Shown piece by piece: positions 15,885-23,593 of a DNA stretch of 38,107 nucleotides. Position numbers and translations under genes: made by a program. The DNA is from Armatimonadota bacterium (GTDB lineage: Bacteria; Armatimonadota; UBA5829), in assembly GCA_039679645.1 (NCBI GenBank), contig JBDKUO010000038.1:1-38107 (forward strand), written 5' to 3'. The notes under the pieces were generated by a model, which did not search any database, was not told the DNA's origin, and saw only the letters and a list, made by a program, of their open reading frames with translations. Each line of letters starts with the position of its first letter. The first letter of the stretch is position 1.

Positions 15885-16895
15885 ATGAGATTTCCAATAG
15901 GGCTGTCGACTTCGCTGACCGCATATATTATTCGCAAACGACTGGCGCGCGAGAGGTTTATACCTCTTGTTTTGATGCTTGAGCCGCTGTTTGCATGCAA
16001 CCTGACTTGCTCGACTTGCGGGCGGATACGCGAATATAAAGATCTTGCTTCTGAGATGATGAGCCTGGATGAGTGCCTCGCGTCGGCTGATGAGTGCCCA
16101 GCACCGATAGTCTCTATCTGCGGCGGCGAACCTCTTATCTATCCGCGTATAGTCGACCTGGTCGAGTCGCTGACGGCGATGGGCAAATACATCTACCTGT
16201 GCACAAACGGTGTGCGGCTTGCTTCAGTTGTAGGCAAGCTGAATCCATCGCGGCGGCTGCAGATAAATGTGCACATAGACGGTCCGCCAGAAGTGCATGA
16301 TCGCCTCGTCGAGAAAGACGGCGCGTTTGAAGATGCATTCAAGGGGATAATAGCTGCATCGCACAGGGGTTTTCAGATCACTGTCAACACCACGGTCTGC
16401 AAACAGACGGACATGAACCAGATCGACGCGCTGATGGACAAGCTTTCGCACGCCGGGGTCAGCACGTTCATGCTCTCGCCTGCCTATTCATATGATTCGG
16501 TGGAATCCCATGAACCATTCATGGACCGCAATGCCGTTCGCGAGAAGTTCAAAAACATCGACTATCTGGCCTCTCGCCACCGCCTGGCCGACTCGCCCAT
16601 CTATCTGGAATATCTGAAAGGCCGTCGTGAGCTTGAATGCACTGCCTGGGGCAATCCGACCCGCAATGTCGTTGGGTGGCGATCACCATGCTATCTGGTC
16701 GCGGATCAGCACTTCTCAAGATATAGTGACCTGATCGAAAAGACCGATTGGAGTTCGTATGGAGTCGGCAGAGACCCGCGCTGCAAAGACTGCATGGTCC
16801 ACTGCGGTTTCGAGCCGACCGCAGCCCTTATGATTAACAAGCAGCCAGGAGACATATGGAAGATGCTCAAGTGGAGCCTTGGATTTAATATTTAG
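15885..16895 (+). CDS. hpnH: Adenosyl-hopene transferase HpnH (radical SAM)
   Basis: HpnH uses a radical SAM reaction to join the 5'-deoxyadenosyl group to hopene, the first step to side-chain-extended hopanoids. The 336-residue product has the HpnH-type start (MRFPIGLSTSLTAYIIRKRL), the cluster motif CxxxCxxC at Cys38, Cys42 and Cys45 (CNLTCSTCG), the GGEPLIYP motif, and a Cys-containing C-terminus (CKDCMVHCGFEP). It follows shc in the same direction with a 115-base gap carrying an inverted repeat. Later side-chain genes such as hpnG and hpnO are not in this window. Confidence 0.94.
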   Translation: MRFPIGLSTSLTAYIIRKRLARERFIPLVLMLEPLFACNLTCSTCGRIREYKDLASEMMSLDECLASADECPAPIVSICGGEPLIYPRIVDLVESLTAMGKYIYLCTNGVRLASVVGKLNPSRRLQINVHIDGPPEVHDRLVEKDGAFEDAFKGIIAASHRGFQITVNTTVCKQTDMNQIDALMDKLSHAGVSTFMLSPAYSYDSVESHEPFMDRNAVREKFKNIDYLASRHRLADSPIYLEYLKGRRELECTAWGNPTRNVVGWRSPCYLVADQHFSRYSDLIEKTDWSSYGVGRDPRCKDCMVHCGFEPTAALMINKQPGDIWKMLKWSLGFNI

Positions 16896-16947
16896 TATTT
16901 TGGATTGATTATTTTTCGCGGGCGAATGCCCCGAAGCCACTTTTTAT

Positions 16948-16972
16948 CCCTCCAGGTATCTTACCTGGAGGG
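16948..16972 (+). repeat. CCTCCAGGTA hairpin family, copy 2 (before hpnA)
   Basis: CCCTCCAGGTA (16948-16958), loop TCT, TACCTGGAGGG (16962-16972): a perfect 11-bp stem. The GGAGGG in the 3' arm lies 11 bases before GTG 16984 and 17 before ATG 16990, and is the only strong ribosome-binding sequence there, so the hairpin could hide it. A TTTAGTATTTTGGATTGATT tract precedes it, as at 24354. Confidence 0.65.
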
Positions 16973-16989
16973 TTGCGAGCTGAGTGCAT

Positions 16990-18003
16990 ATGAGAAAAGT
17001 ATTTGTGACAGGCGGAACGGGTTTTATTGGAGCGCACGTGATCAGAAAACTGATCGAGCGCGGCGACCATGTTTTTGCGCTCGTCAGGCCCTACGGCAAC
17101 CCGACACTGCTCAAGGGCCTTGACGTCGAGAAGTGTGTAGGCGATATCACGGACTTCGACTCAGTGTATGCAGCTATAACCGGAGCCGACGAAGTATACC
17201 ATATCGCAGCCGACTATCGGCTGTGGGCTCCCGACCCGCGTGAGATCTATTACAACAACCTCGGCGGCACGCTCAACGTAATGGAAGCTTCGCTGCGTAG
17301 AGGCGTAGGCAGAGTTGTCTACACCAGCACAGTCGGATGCCTCGGGATTCCAAAAGATGGTTCGCCCGGCGATGAAGAGACCCCGGTAAACCGTGACGAA
17401 CTTGTCGGCCATTATAAAAAATCCAAATTCGACGCCGAAAAGGTCGCCCTTGAGTACGCAAAAAAAGGGCTTGATATCGTAATCGTAAACCCCAGCACCC
17501 CTGTCGGCCCCGGTGACGTAAAGCCGACTCCTACCGGTAAAATGATACTGGACTATATGAAAGGCAGGATGCGGGCGTATGTAGATACCGGCTTGAATCT
17601 GATATCCGTGGATGATGTAGCACAAGGCCACCTGCTTGCCGCCCAAAAGGGAATAACCGGACGAAAATACATACTCGGCAACAGTAATCTCACCCTCAAG
17701 CAGATTTTAGATATCCTTGCCGAAATCACCGATCGCAAGCCTCCGTCCATGTGTATACCGCACTGGGTCGCACTTGCCGCCGCCGTTTGCAATACAGCGT
17801 ATAACGGCATGCTCGGCAAAGCTCCCGACATACCTATCGAAGGAGTGCTGATGGCACGCAAGAGGATGTTTTTCTCATCAAAAAGGGCCGCCGCGGAACT
17901 CGGGCTTCCGCAAAGCCCGGTTGAGAGCGCACTTGCGGCATCAGTAGAGTGGTTTTCAAGTCACGGCTACACCAAGGCGAATGCACAAATAAACGCTTTG
18001 TGA
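16990..18003 (+). CDS. hpnA: HpnA-type NAD-dependent epimerase/reductase
   Basis: This extended short-chain dehydrogenase has the nucleotide-binding GGTGFIGAHV at its start, the VYTSTVGCLG active-site strand, and catalytic YxxxK in HYKKSKF. The dihydroflavonol-4-reductase-like features (VNPSTPVGPGDVKPTPTGK, ISVDDVAQGHLLA) and its place after shc and hpnH mark it as the hopanoid-associated sugar epimerase HpnA, whose chemical role is not well settled. I give ATG 16990 by homology; GTG 16984 would add MH and has better spacing from the GGAGGG in the upstream hairpin. Confidence 0.88.
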   Translation: MRKVFVTGGTGFIGAHVIRKLIERGDHVFALVRPYGNPTLLKGLDVEKCVGDITDFDSVYAAITGADEVYHIAADYRLWAPDPREIYYNNLGGTLNVMEASLRRGVGRVVYTSTVGCLGIPKDGSPGDEETPVNRDELVGHYKKSKFDAEKVALEYAKKGLDIVIVNPSTPVGPGDVKPTPTGKMILDYMKGRMRAYVDTGLNLISVDDVAQGHLLAAQKGITGRKYILGNSNLTLKQILDILAEITDRKPPSMCIPHWVALAAAVCNTAYNGMLGKAPDIPIEGVLMARKRMFFSSKRAAAELGLPQSPVESALAASVEWFSSHGYTKANAQINAL

Positions 18004-18030
18004 CGAAGTCCAAACACATTACCCGTATGA

Positions 18031-18159
18031 TGGGTAAGGATCTCCGAATCCTCACCCGCGAACCAGTGCCGGATCTCCGGATCCGGCTATTTCAGTAAAG
18101 GTTTCGGGGTTCGGAGACCCCAATTTGGCATTAATGGTGACGATTCGGAGATCGCCACC
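18031..18159. repeat. Four hairpins sharing one loop sequence
   Basis: Hairpin 1: GGGTAAGGAT/ATCCTCACCC with loop CTCCGA (18032-18057). Hairpin 2: GCCGGAT/ATCCGGC with loop CTCCGG (18068-18087). Hairpin 3: GGGGT/ACCCC with loop TCGGAG (18106-18121). Hairpin 4: GGTGACGAT/ATCGCCACC with loop TCGGAG (18136-18159). Stems differ while loops are the same sequence or its complement. They fill the gap between the convergent hpnA and DUF5658-like genes, so they may end transcription in both directions, but there are no T-runs. Confidence 0.65.
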
Positions 18160-18170
18160 TATCAGAGCTT

Positions 18171-18533
18171 CTAATTTGCTTTTACGACTCGACTCGTCTC
18201 CACAGGTCCCGGTCCTATGCCGTCCTTCTGGCCTGCTCCCACATTTATCGTCAAAAACAGCGACAGATAAATGGCTACATAAATCACGATTGTCGCGCGC
18301 AGCATGAGCTTTACAAACCGTGGTTTGAACTGACGCGACCACTCAAACAGGAATACAGGCAGGAATATAAGCATCAGCTTCATCATGATGAATGTGCCTA
18401 TTCCATATTTCAGATAGAACGACATTAGAGGGTTGCCCTCTGATGCGGTCTTTGTATTTATAAATAACAGCGTTGCCGCCAAATCACAAGTGCATATGAC
18501 GATCAACACTATGCTTTCTCTAGTCAGTGTCAT
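18171..18533 (-). CDS. DUF5658-like small membrane protein
   Basis: The 120-residue protein has three hydrophobic segments: about 8-25 (IVLIVICTCDLAATLLFI), 43-62 (YGIGTFIMMKLMLIFLPVFL) and 78-97. The pattern of an early Asp-Thr-like helix, then ASEGNPLMSFYL, then a Lys-containing second helix matches the DUF5658 family, whose function is unknown. The tail (GAGQKDGIGPGPVE) is polar. GGAG lies eight bases before the ATG. It is transcribed alone, convergent with hpnA. Confidence 0.7.
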   Translation of the reverse strand: MTLTRESIVLIVICTCDLAATLLFINTKTASEGNPLMSFYLKYGIGTFIMMKLMLIFLPVFLFEWSRQFKPRFVKLMLRATIVIYVAIYLSLFLTINVGAGQKDGIGPGPVETSRVVKAN

Positions 18534-18699
18534 ATCTTGGCTCCGCGTTTGCTCATGGTATTTATTCCCGTTATTTGGCTGTTCGCACTATGAGTTTGCG
18601 CGCTTGATAAACTTTCGGCGGCATGTTTGGAGAGCACAGAGAAACTGCAATACTGGTCTTGTTGTTTCAATCAGTTTCTGCAAGTGAGGTTATGTAGAA

Positions 18700-18987
18700 A
18701 TGCTCAAAGTGCACGGGCGACGCGCAGGAATTGCTTTCTGGACATTGGCTATGATGGCTTTGATAGTGTGTATGCTTGCTTTGATACAGGTATATGTGGG
18801 TCCCGGCAAGGAAGATGCAAACTGCATTATTAGTCCCTGGAACTACTCTCATGCCCCGCCGCAGAGCATAAGTGGGAACAATGTCAAAATAAATGCGTGC
18901 GCAAAGTTTTCAGCTCCGCACCCGCAAAAATCCGTGAAAGTCACGTGTGGAATACGGACAGCCGGCGCTGCCGCAGTATTGAACTGA
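18700..18987 (+). CDS. Hypothetical membrane-anchored small protein
   Basis: This 95-residue frame has one hydrophobic segment (about 12-31, FWTLAMMALIVCMLALIQVY) followed by a short extracellular-type tail with three cysteines. GAGGTT stands about nine bases before the ATG. I do not recognise a family. It is flanked by a divergent DUF5658-like gene and a convergent prepilin-like gene. The ribosome binding site and hydrophobic segment favour a real gene, but coding evidence is weak. Confidence 0.45.
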   Translation: MLKVHGRRAGIAFWTLAMMALIVCMLALIQVYVGPGKEDANCIISPWNYSHAPPQSISGNNVKINACAKFSAPHPQKSVKVTCGIRTAGAAAVLN

Positions 18988-18996
18988 GGTCCGCTT

Positions 18997-19755
18997 TTAT
19001 GATTTTACAGCGTGGGGATTATCCATTCTTACCGTATAATCCATGTATTCCTGTCGTTCTTTGGCCGTGCAAGTGCTGGTATGTAAATCAAGGAAGAGTA
19101 TGTTAATACTCCTGGTGTCCCTGATGTTAACCCAGCTTTTAGGGGTCAGGTCGGTCCAAGATTCTTTGGGGACTCGGCTTCCGCCATGGAAGTCGAACCA
19201 GTAATCGGCAAGAAGGATATCGCGCCTATGATTGAGCCACTCGCACGGTTTATACGGGCGTACCGGTGTAGTTGGTTTATCCAAATAAGTGTTTCCCGGC
19301 AGATACGCGGTCGGGCCGGGATACATATAGCTGGAGCCGAAGTTGTACCAATATGGCTTGTCTTCATCCGCTGCACCGGTCCCCTTGAGAGTATCCCCAC
19401 TACAAACCCATAAGTGTTTTGGCATTTTATCGCACGGAAATCCAGTATGACCGGGTGAATCGGGCAGTTCTCCCGGTTCCGTTGTGGCGGGAATGTATCT
19501 GGGAATCAGAGGCTTAACAAAAAGCACCCATGGATTTCTATAAACAGCGGGTGACTGTGGAAGGCCGAAGCCTGAGTGATCATCCATATAAATTGTTATT
19601 GCCGCTCCAAGCTGCTTGAGGTCGGACGCGCACGTGCGCATTTTGGCGGCTTCTTTTGCCTGCAGCAGTACAGGGGCTATCATAGCGGCTAAAATAGCGA
19701 TAATCGCTATTACCACCAGTAGTTCCACCAATGTATAGCCGCGGATTTTCATCAT
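18997..19755 (-). CDS. Prepilin-type N-terminal cleavage/methylation domain protein
   Basis: I start at ATG 19755 (MMKIRGYTLVELLVVIAIIA), with CGGAG about 10 bases upstream; the longer frame from 19824 has an unsuitable N-terminus for this family. A type IV pilin-like leader is cut at G|YTLVE, followed by one hydrophobic helix. The body (LKQLGAAITIYMDDHSGF) and a degenerate C-terminal signature, D-X9-DLH in place of H-X9-DG, place it with the large DUF1559-like family of pseudopilins abundant in Planctomycetes and Armatimonadota. Such proteins are probably surface or secretion-system pseudopilins. About 252 residues. Confidence 0.88.
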   Translation of the reverse strand: MMKIRGYTLVELLVVIAIIAILAAMIAPVLLQAKEAAKMRTCASDLKQLGAAITIYMDDHSGFGLPQSPAVYRNPWVLFVKPLIPRYIPATTEPGELPDSPGHTGFPCDKMPKHLWVCSGDTLKGTGAADEDKPYWYNFGSSYMYPGPTAYLPGNTYLDKPTTPVRPYKPCEWLNHRRDILLADYWFDFHGGSRVPKESWTDLTPKSWVNIRDTRSINILFLDLHTSTCTAKERQEYMDYTVRMDNPHAVKS

Positions 19756-20089
19756 TGAATGCGACTCCGTTTCGCAGGCGACATAAATCCTTGTGGGCAC
19801 GACCGGACATAATTGCCCACACATCGGTATTCTACATTATAATTGTCAACCGTGCAATTGGTCGAACGTTTTAGGTTTGCTAGTTCCGGTGTATTACTAA
19901 GGCATAGTGCCAAAGAACTAGAAATTCCATATTATGCAGTCTTGACGAAATGCTCAAGCAGGTATATGATTCCAGAATACCTAAGTAATACATGAGGATG
20001 TGTGCGACGGTAACGCAAGAGTGATTCGCATAACATCATCAGCATTCTAGCACAACTTTTTCGCAAGTCAAGGCATATGGAGGAAGAAA
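19756..20089. other. Divergent region prepilin-like gene / two-component system
   Basis: Apart from the candidate promoter at 19942-19970 for the two-component genes I see no gene or RNA structure in these 334 bases. The predicted leader of that transcript is about 110 bases. Confidence 0.4.
19942..19970 (+). promoter_or_regulatory. Candidate sigma-70 promoter for the response regulator-kinase pair
   Basis: TTGACG (19942-19947) and TATGAT (19965-19970) with a 17-base spacer, each one base from consensus. Transcription would start near 19977. Confidence 0.65.
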
Positions 20090-20770
20090 GTGGACACACC
20101 CGTGGCGCGGCAGCAGGCACAAGACAGTGTAACAGTTCTCATAGCCGATGATCACGGCATATTGAGGGAAGGACTTCGCGGCCTGCTGGAAGAATATGAT
20201 GACTTGGTAATAGTAGATGAAGCTACCAACGGCGCAGAGGCGGTTGCCAAGGTAAAACAGCTACGGCCTCAAATAATGCTGTTGGACCTGATTATGCCCG
20301 AAATGGGCGGTGTCGAAGTGCTGGAGGCGCTGGCGGCGGAGTCTCTACCGACAAAAGTCATCGTGCTCACCGGCGCCGACGACGATGAGCTTCTTGCGCG
20401 ATGCATAAAGAGCGGGGCGCAGGGCTATTTATTGAAAGATGCAGCTTCCAATCAGCTTGTGGACGCAATACATACGGTTGCGAAGGGCGGGTGTTGGCTG
20501 CCCACCGATTTGACGGAGAAGCTGTTTCGGGGTATGGCAAAAAAATCAAACGGGGGAGATTCAGCCAAGCTTTCACTGCTTACTGCGCGTGAAATTGAGG
20601 TGCTCAAACTTCTTGGCGAAGCAAAGACAAATATGGAGATTGCCGACCAGTTATTTATCAGCGAGCACACTGCGAAAGTGCATGTAAGCCGAATATTAGA
20701 AAAACTGGGGTTGTCAACACGTTCCGAGGCTGTAAGGTTTGCCATTCGAAGCGGGGTTGTGCAGGCTTGA
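20090..20770 (+). CDS. NarL/FixJ-family response regulator
   Basis: A GTG start at 20090 has GGAGG six bases upstream. The 226-residue protein has a receiver domain (acidic pair D20-D21, phospho-acceptor Asp66 in MLLDLIMPEMGG, Thr in VIVLTGAD, Lys in GYLLKDA) and a C-terminal LuxR-type DNA-binding domain (LTAREIEVLKLLGEAKTNME, then FISEHTAKVHVSRILEKLG). The kinase gene begins a few bases after its stop, so the two are cotranscribed and very probably cognate partners. Target genes are unknown; the divergent prepilin-like gene is the nearest candidate. Confidence 0.95.
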   Translation: MDTPVARQQAQDSVTVLIADDHGILREGLRGLLEEYDDLVIVDEATNGAEAVAKVKQLRPQIMLLDLIMPEMGGVEVLEALAAESLPTKVIVLTGADDDELLARCIKSGAQGYLLKDAASNQLVDAIHTVAKGGCWLPTDLTEKLFRGMAKKSNGGDSAKLSLLTAREIEVLKLLGEAKTNMEIADQLFISEHTAKVHVSRILEKLGLSTRSEAVRFAIRSGVVQA

Positions 20771-20774
20771 ATTT

Positions 20775-22451
20775 ATGAAGGCCGGAGGAGTCTACAGTCT
20801 CAAACTGGAGAGGTTATCGGTTGAGCGGCAGCAGTCGATTATCAGGCTTTTGCTGTCCATTACCACGTCTCTCCTTTTGCTCAAAATTTATATCGATCAG
20901 GGGCCGAACTCCGCTGATCGTCTGATCTCACTCGACTGGGTAATAATCCTCATCGGTTTTTTTCTCGCATACAGCGTCCTCGCCTGGTTGTTGCTCAAGT
21001 GGCGTCCCGATCTGCTGAAAGAGACCATGCTCGCCATCAGCATCTTCGAGGTCATTTTAATCACGTTTCTTATTCGCATGACCGCCGGGACCAACATTCC
21101 GTTCTACCTCTGGTATTTGTTCTATATCGTAAGCGTATCCACGCGTTATGGCCGCCAGCATGCAATTCTGGCGCTTGCGGCATGCATTGTCTCGTTTGTT
21201 GGAGTCGTTTCCATAGCGTCGGGGGCATATTCCGTGAACGTCCCTGCAGTAATGGGGTTCACTTGCTTTTTGCTTGTGCTGGGACTCATGTTTGGACAGA
21301 TATCAGAAAGGCAAATTAATTATCAAGCCAGCCTGTCGGTTGTCAACGAGTTCCGGGCCGAACTTGCCGGTATGGCGACATCGTCAGAGATCATAGGCTA
21401 TCTTCTGTCACAGGTAAAGGCGCTGCTTAACGTTGAGAAGGCGTGGTTTTTGCCTGCGAAGAGAGGATCGGACGGTTCGGAGGCAATCGGCCTGCGTTCC
21501 ATGGGCGCGGACCCGGTGCTGCTGTCGACTTTCCGTGAAAGTGGAGATGAATGGAATGTGGAAGCGGTGCTGACGGAGCAGCGGCCTATCATATCCAATA
21601 ATCTCTCAAAGGATACTTCTCTGCCAACCGGGATTTCAGCAAAGCTGGGCTTGAGGCATCTGGCCGCAGCTCCGATGATGGTTAGAAGCGTGCCGGTAGG
21701 TGTGGTTTATGCCGCTAACCGTAAGGATCAACCGCTGGTCTTATCTGATCTGCAACTGCTGGAACTAATAGCAACGCAGGCTGCTCCGGTTGTGGAGAAT
21801 GCTCTTCTGTGGGAGCGCTTGCGCGAGGCGGCGGCTTCCGAGGAGCGTCTGAGGATCGCGCGGGACCTGCACGACAATTTCCTCCAAACGCTTGCCGCTA
21901 TCAAACTTCACCTTGAACGGTGCAAAATACTGGTTCAGAAAGATTCCGGTAGGGCGCTGGAGGGGATTGATAAAATCCATCAGATAGCCACTCGCGGCCT
22001 GGCTGAGGTTAGAGTATATCTTTCAGAGTTGAGACTGATGGGCCCCGAGCCAAGCCGTTTCAAGCAGGCGATAGAACGGGCGTCTGCAGACGCCGCTGTA
22101 AAGGGCGGTTTCAAGACTCACCTCGATATTCATCCTCCGGATGAGGCAATGCCGCCGAACGTAGCTCTAGCCGCGTTCCAAATTACTCGTGAGTTACTCA
22201 ACAATGCGGCTGCCCACTCAGGCGCCGAGCATGTCGAAGTCCGTGTTTATATGCAGGAAGACAAGCTGTATATCGAAGTCGAAGATGACGGCAAAGGTTT
22301 CGATGTCGCGCGCGTGCGCGCTGAGAAAGCATCGGAGGGTCATCTGGGTCTGGTGGGAGTCGAAGAGCGCGCGCGGCAGTCACGCGGCAGCCTGGTGATT
22401 ACAAGCGAGCCGGGAAAAGGCACCGTTGCTACCGTCATGCTCACTATCTGA
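20775..22451 (+). CDS. NarX/DesK-type sensor histidine kinase with GAF domain
   Basis: I use ATG 20775 (MKAGGVYSLKLERLSVERQ); an in-frame TTG at 20739 would overlap the regulator. About six hydrophobic segments fill the first 180 residues (for example SIIRLLLSITTSLLLLKIYI and LDWVIILIGFFLAYSVLAW), followed by a GAF domain (about 185-345). Then comes a HisKA_3 dimerisation domain with phospho-acceptor His in RIARDLHDNFLQTLAAIKL, and a HATPase_c domain (ELLNNAAAHS, EVEDDGKGFD, LGLVGVEERARQSRG). It should sense a membrane or small-molecule signal and phosphorylate the upstream NarL-type regulator. The signal is not evident. Confidence 0.93.
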   Translation: MKAGGVYSLKLERLSVERQQSIIRLLLSITTSLLLLKIYIDQGPNSADRLISLDWVIILIGFFLAYSVLAWLLLKWRPDLLKETMLAISIFEVILITFLIRMTAGTNIPFYLWYLFYIVSVSTRYGRQHAILALAACIVSFVGVVSIASGAYSVNVPAVMGFTCFLLVLGLMFGQISERQINYQASLSVVNEFRAELAGMATSSEIIGYLLSQVKALLNVEKAWFLPAKRGSDGSEAIGLRSMGADPVLLSTFRESGDEWNVEAVLTEQRPIISNNLSKDTSLPTGISAKLGLRHLAAAPMMVRSVPVGVVYAANRKDQPLVLSDLQLLELIATQAAPVVENALLWERLREAAASEERLRIARDLHDNFLQTLAAIKLHLERCKILVQKDSGRALEGIDKIHQIATRGLAEVRVYLSELRLMGPEPSRFKQAIERASADAAVKGGFKTHLDIHPPDEAMPPNVALAAFQITRELLNNAAAHSGAEHVEVRVYMQEDKLYIEVEDDGKGFDVARVRAEKASEGHLGLVGVEERARQSRGSLVITSEPGKGTVATVMLTI

Positions 22452-22468
22452 TAATAATCGCTCAGCTT

Positions 22469-23203
22469 TTATTCTTCCCTGATTATCATTTCATCGAAAG
22501 ACTCAGCTATTTTCTTTCCCGGTTCTACATACAGAAAGTCATCTTCATTCCACTGTAAGCTGGTCAGCCTTTCGATAAGAGACATATTTCCTTCGATCTC
22601 GGCGTATTCCCAGCCCCGGCTGTCGGCGATATCCCTGGTAAACTTGCGATACGCCTCTATGTCGCCCAGTCCCATATTGATAAAAGCGGCTCGTGTATAA
22701 TGCTGATACCACTGCTGCTCCTGCTCTATCAGATATTTTGCGTTGTCCTCGCCGTATTTTTCCAGGTATTGCCTGTATTTCTCTTCGTAGCTTCGCGCCT
22801 GCACATCGTCGATAAACCCCTGCTGCACGTCGCCTTCCTTAAAATCTATCCACCCGGGGCTGTAATAATATGTGCCCGGGTGCCCGGCGAACTCCTCGCT
22901 ATAGCGTCCGCGCGAACCCAGAAACAGCGTGATGCAATCATGAGCGCGGGGGATAATAATAGGGATAGACCGCGCGACGATATCGGCTGTACCGCGGCTG
23001 CACAGCCCGTAGCCCAACGCGATAAGATCATATCCTAGGCCTTCGCACTCATCTACCTTGGATTGAATAGTTTTTCTTAGTTCATCGGGAGTGTTGTGCA
23101 GGCCGAACGGAAGGAGTTCGATGTCTATTGAATGCTGACTTTTAGCAGCCGCCAGTTTGATTTCATGGCTGAGAGCCTCACAGGCGATTATCTTAAGTTT
23201 CAT
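22469..23203 (-). CDS. DUF1638 family protein
   Basis: I start at ATG 23203 (MKLKIIACEALSHEIKLAAA), preceded by GAGG; the frame extends to 23260. The 244-residue product shows DUF1638 signatures: an opening IIACEALSHE, the central LIALGYGLCSRGT, and PRAHDCITLFLGSRGRY. The biochemical role is not established; I recall that members occur near corrinoid-dependent methyltransferase genes in methanogens and anaerobes, which is not the case here. It diverges from the aldolase operon across a 390-base region carrying a MITE-like element. The conserved Cys and His suggest metal or cofactor binding, an inference. Confidence 0.82.
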   Translation of the reverse strand: MKLKIIACEALSHEIKLAAAKSQHSIDIELLPFGLHNTPDELRKTIQSKVDECEGLGYDLIALGYGLCSRGTADIVARSIPIIIPRAHDCITLFLGSRGRYSEEFAGHPGTYYYSPGWIDFKEGDVQQGFIDDVQARSYEEKYRQYLEKYGEDNAKYLIEQEQQWYQHYTRAAFINMGLGDIEAYRKFTRDIADSRGWEYAEIEGNMSLIERLTSLQWNEDDFLYVEPGKKIAESFDEMIIREE

Positions 23204-23263
23204 TTTCCTCAACATATAAAAACGCAAGTTGCACAACTTGCTGTATTTCGGTTCTTCCACTTG

Positions 23264-23292
23264 AGTATACTTTATCGGATCGGCTTGGGCAA
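23264..23292 (-). promoter_or_regulatory. Candidate promoter for the DUF1638 gene
   Basis: On the minus strand TTGCCC (23287-23292), a 17-base spacer, and TATACT (23264-23269). Leader length would be about 55 bases. Confidence 0.5.
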
Positions 23293-23301
23293 GGAATTCT
23301 T

Positions 23302-23484
23302 GTGCCTGTTGCAGGGTGAATGCATCTTGATCTTGATCTCTATCACGAAAACACGAAACGGAGAAAGCACGAAAATTGCAGAATCCCGCGGACTAGAAAT
23401 TTGTTGCATCTTCAGATAAGAGTTAAACCTGCGTAATGCAGCCTTTCGTGATTGCATTTGATGCGATTGCCCTGGTGCCAGTCG
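23302..23484. mobile_element. MITE-like element, copy 2, with degenerate flanking repeats
   Basis: The element spans 23312-23474 (163 bp). Left end CAGGGTGAATGCATC (23312-23326) differs by one base from the left end of copy 1; the right end GATGCGATTGCCCTG (23460-23474) is its inverted repeat with a few mismatches. Direct repeats GTGCCTGTTG (23302-23311) and GTGCCAGTCG (23475-23484) agree at 8 of 10 positions, suggesting an older insertion. The interior holds repeat module B (about 23344-23375) rather than module A. No transposase is encoded. Confidence 0.65.
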
Positions 23485-23503
23485 ACTGAGCCAGTCGACT
23501 GAG
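23478..23503. promoter_or_regulatory. Tandem 13-bp palindromic repeat, possible operator
   Basis: CCAGTCGACTGAG occurs twice head to tail (23478-23490, 23491-23503), each containing the 10-bp palindrome CAGTCGACTG. It lies about 90 bases before the aldolase start. Spacing of 13 bp rather than a full helical turn, and overlap with the right flank of MITE 2, leave its role uncertain. Confidence 0.4.
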
Positions 23504-23593
23504 CACTGGACTAATTGTGCAGTATTTAGTAGAATACGATGGGTCTTGGATGCAAGGCCCTATGTGCTGTACGGACCTTGGAGGAAATCGAAT

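Larger units (their letters stand above)
23204..23593. other. Divergent control region DUF1638 / carbohydrate operon
   Basis: Besides the DUF1638 promoter (23264-23292), this holds a palindrome AAGTTG/CAACTT (about 23226-23239) in the DUF1638 leader, the second MITE-like element (23312-23474) and a tandem palindrome (23478-23503). I see no convincing -10/-35 pair for the plus-strand operon. Confidence 0.5.
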
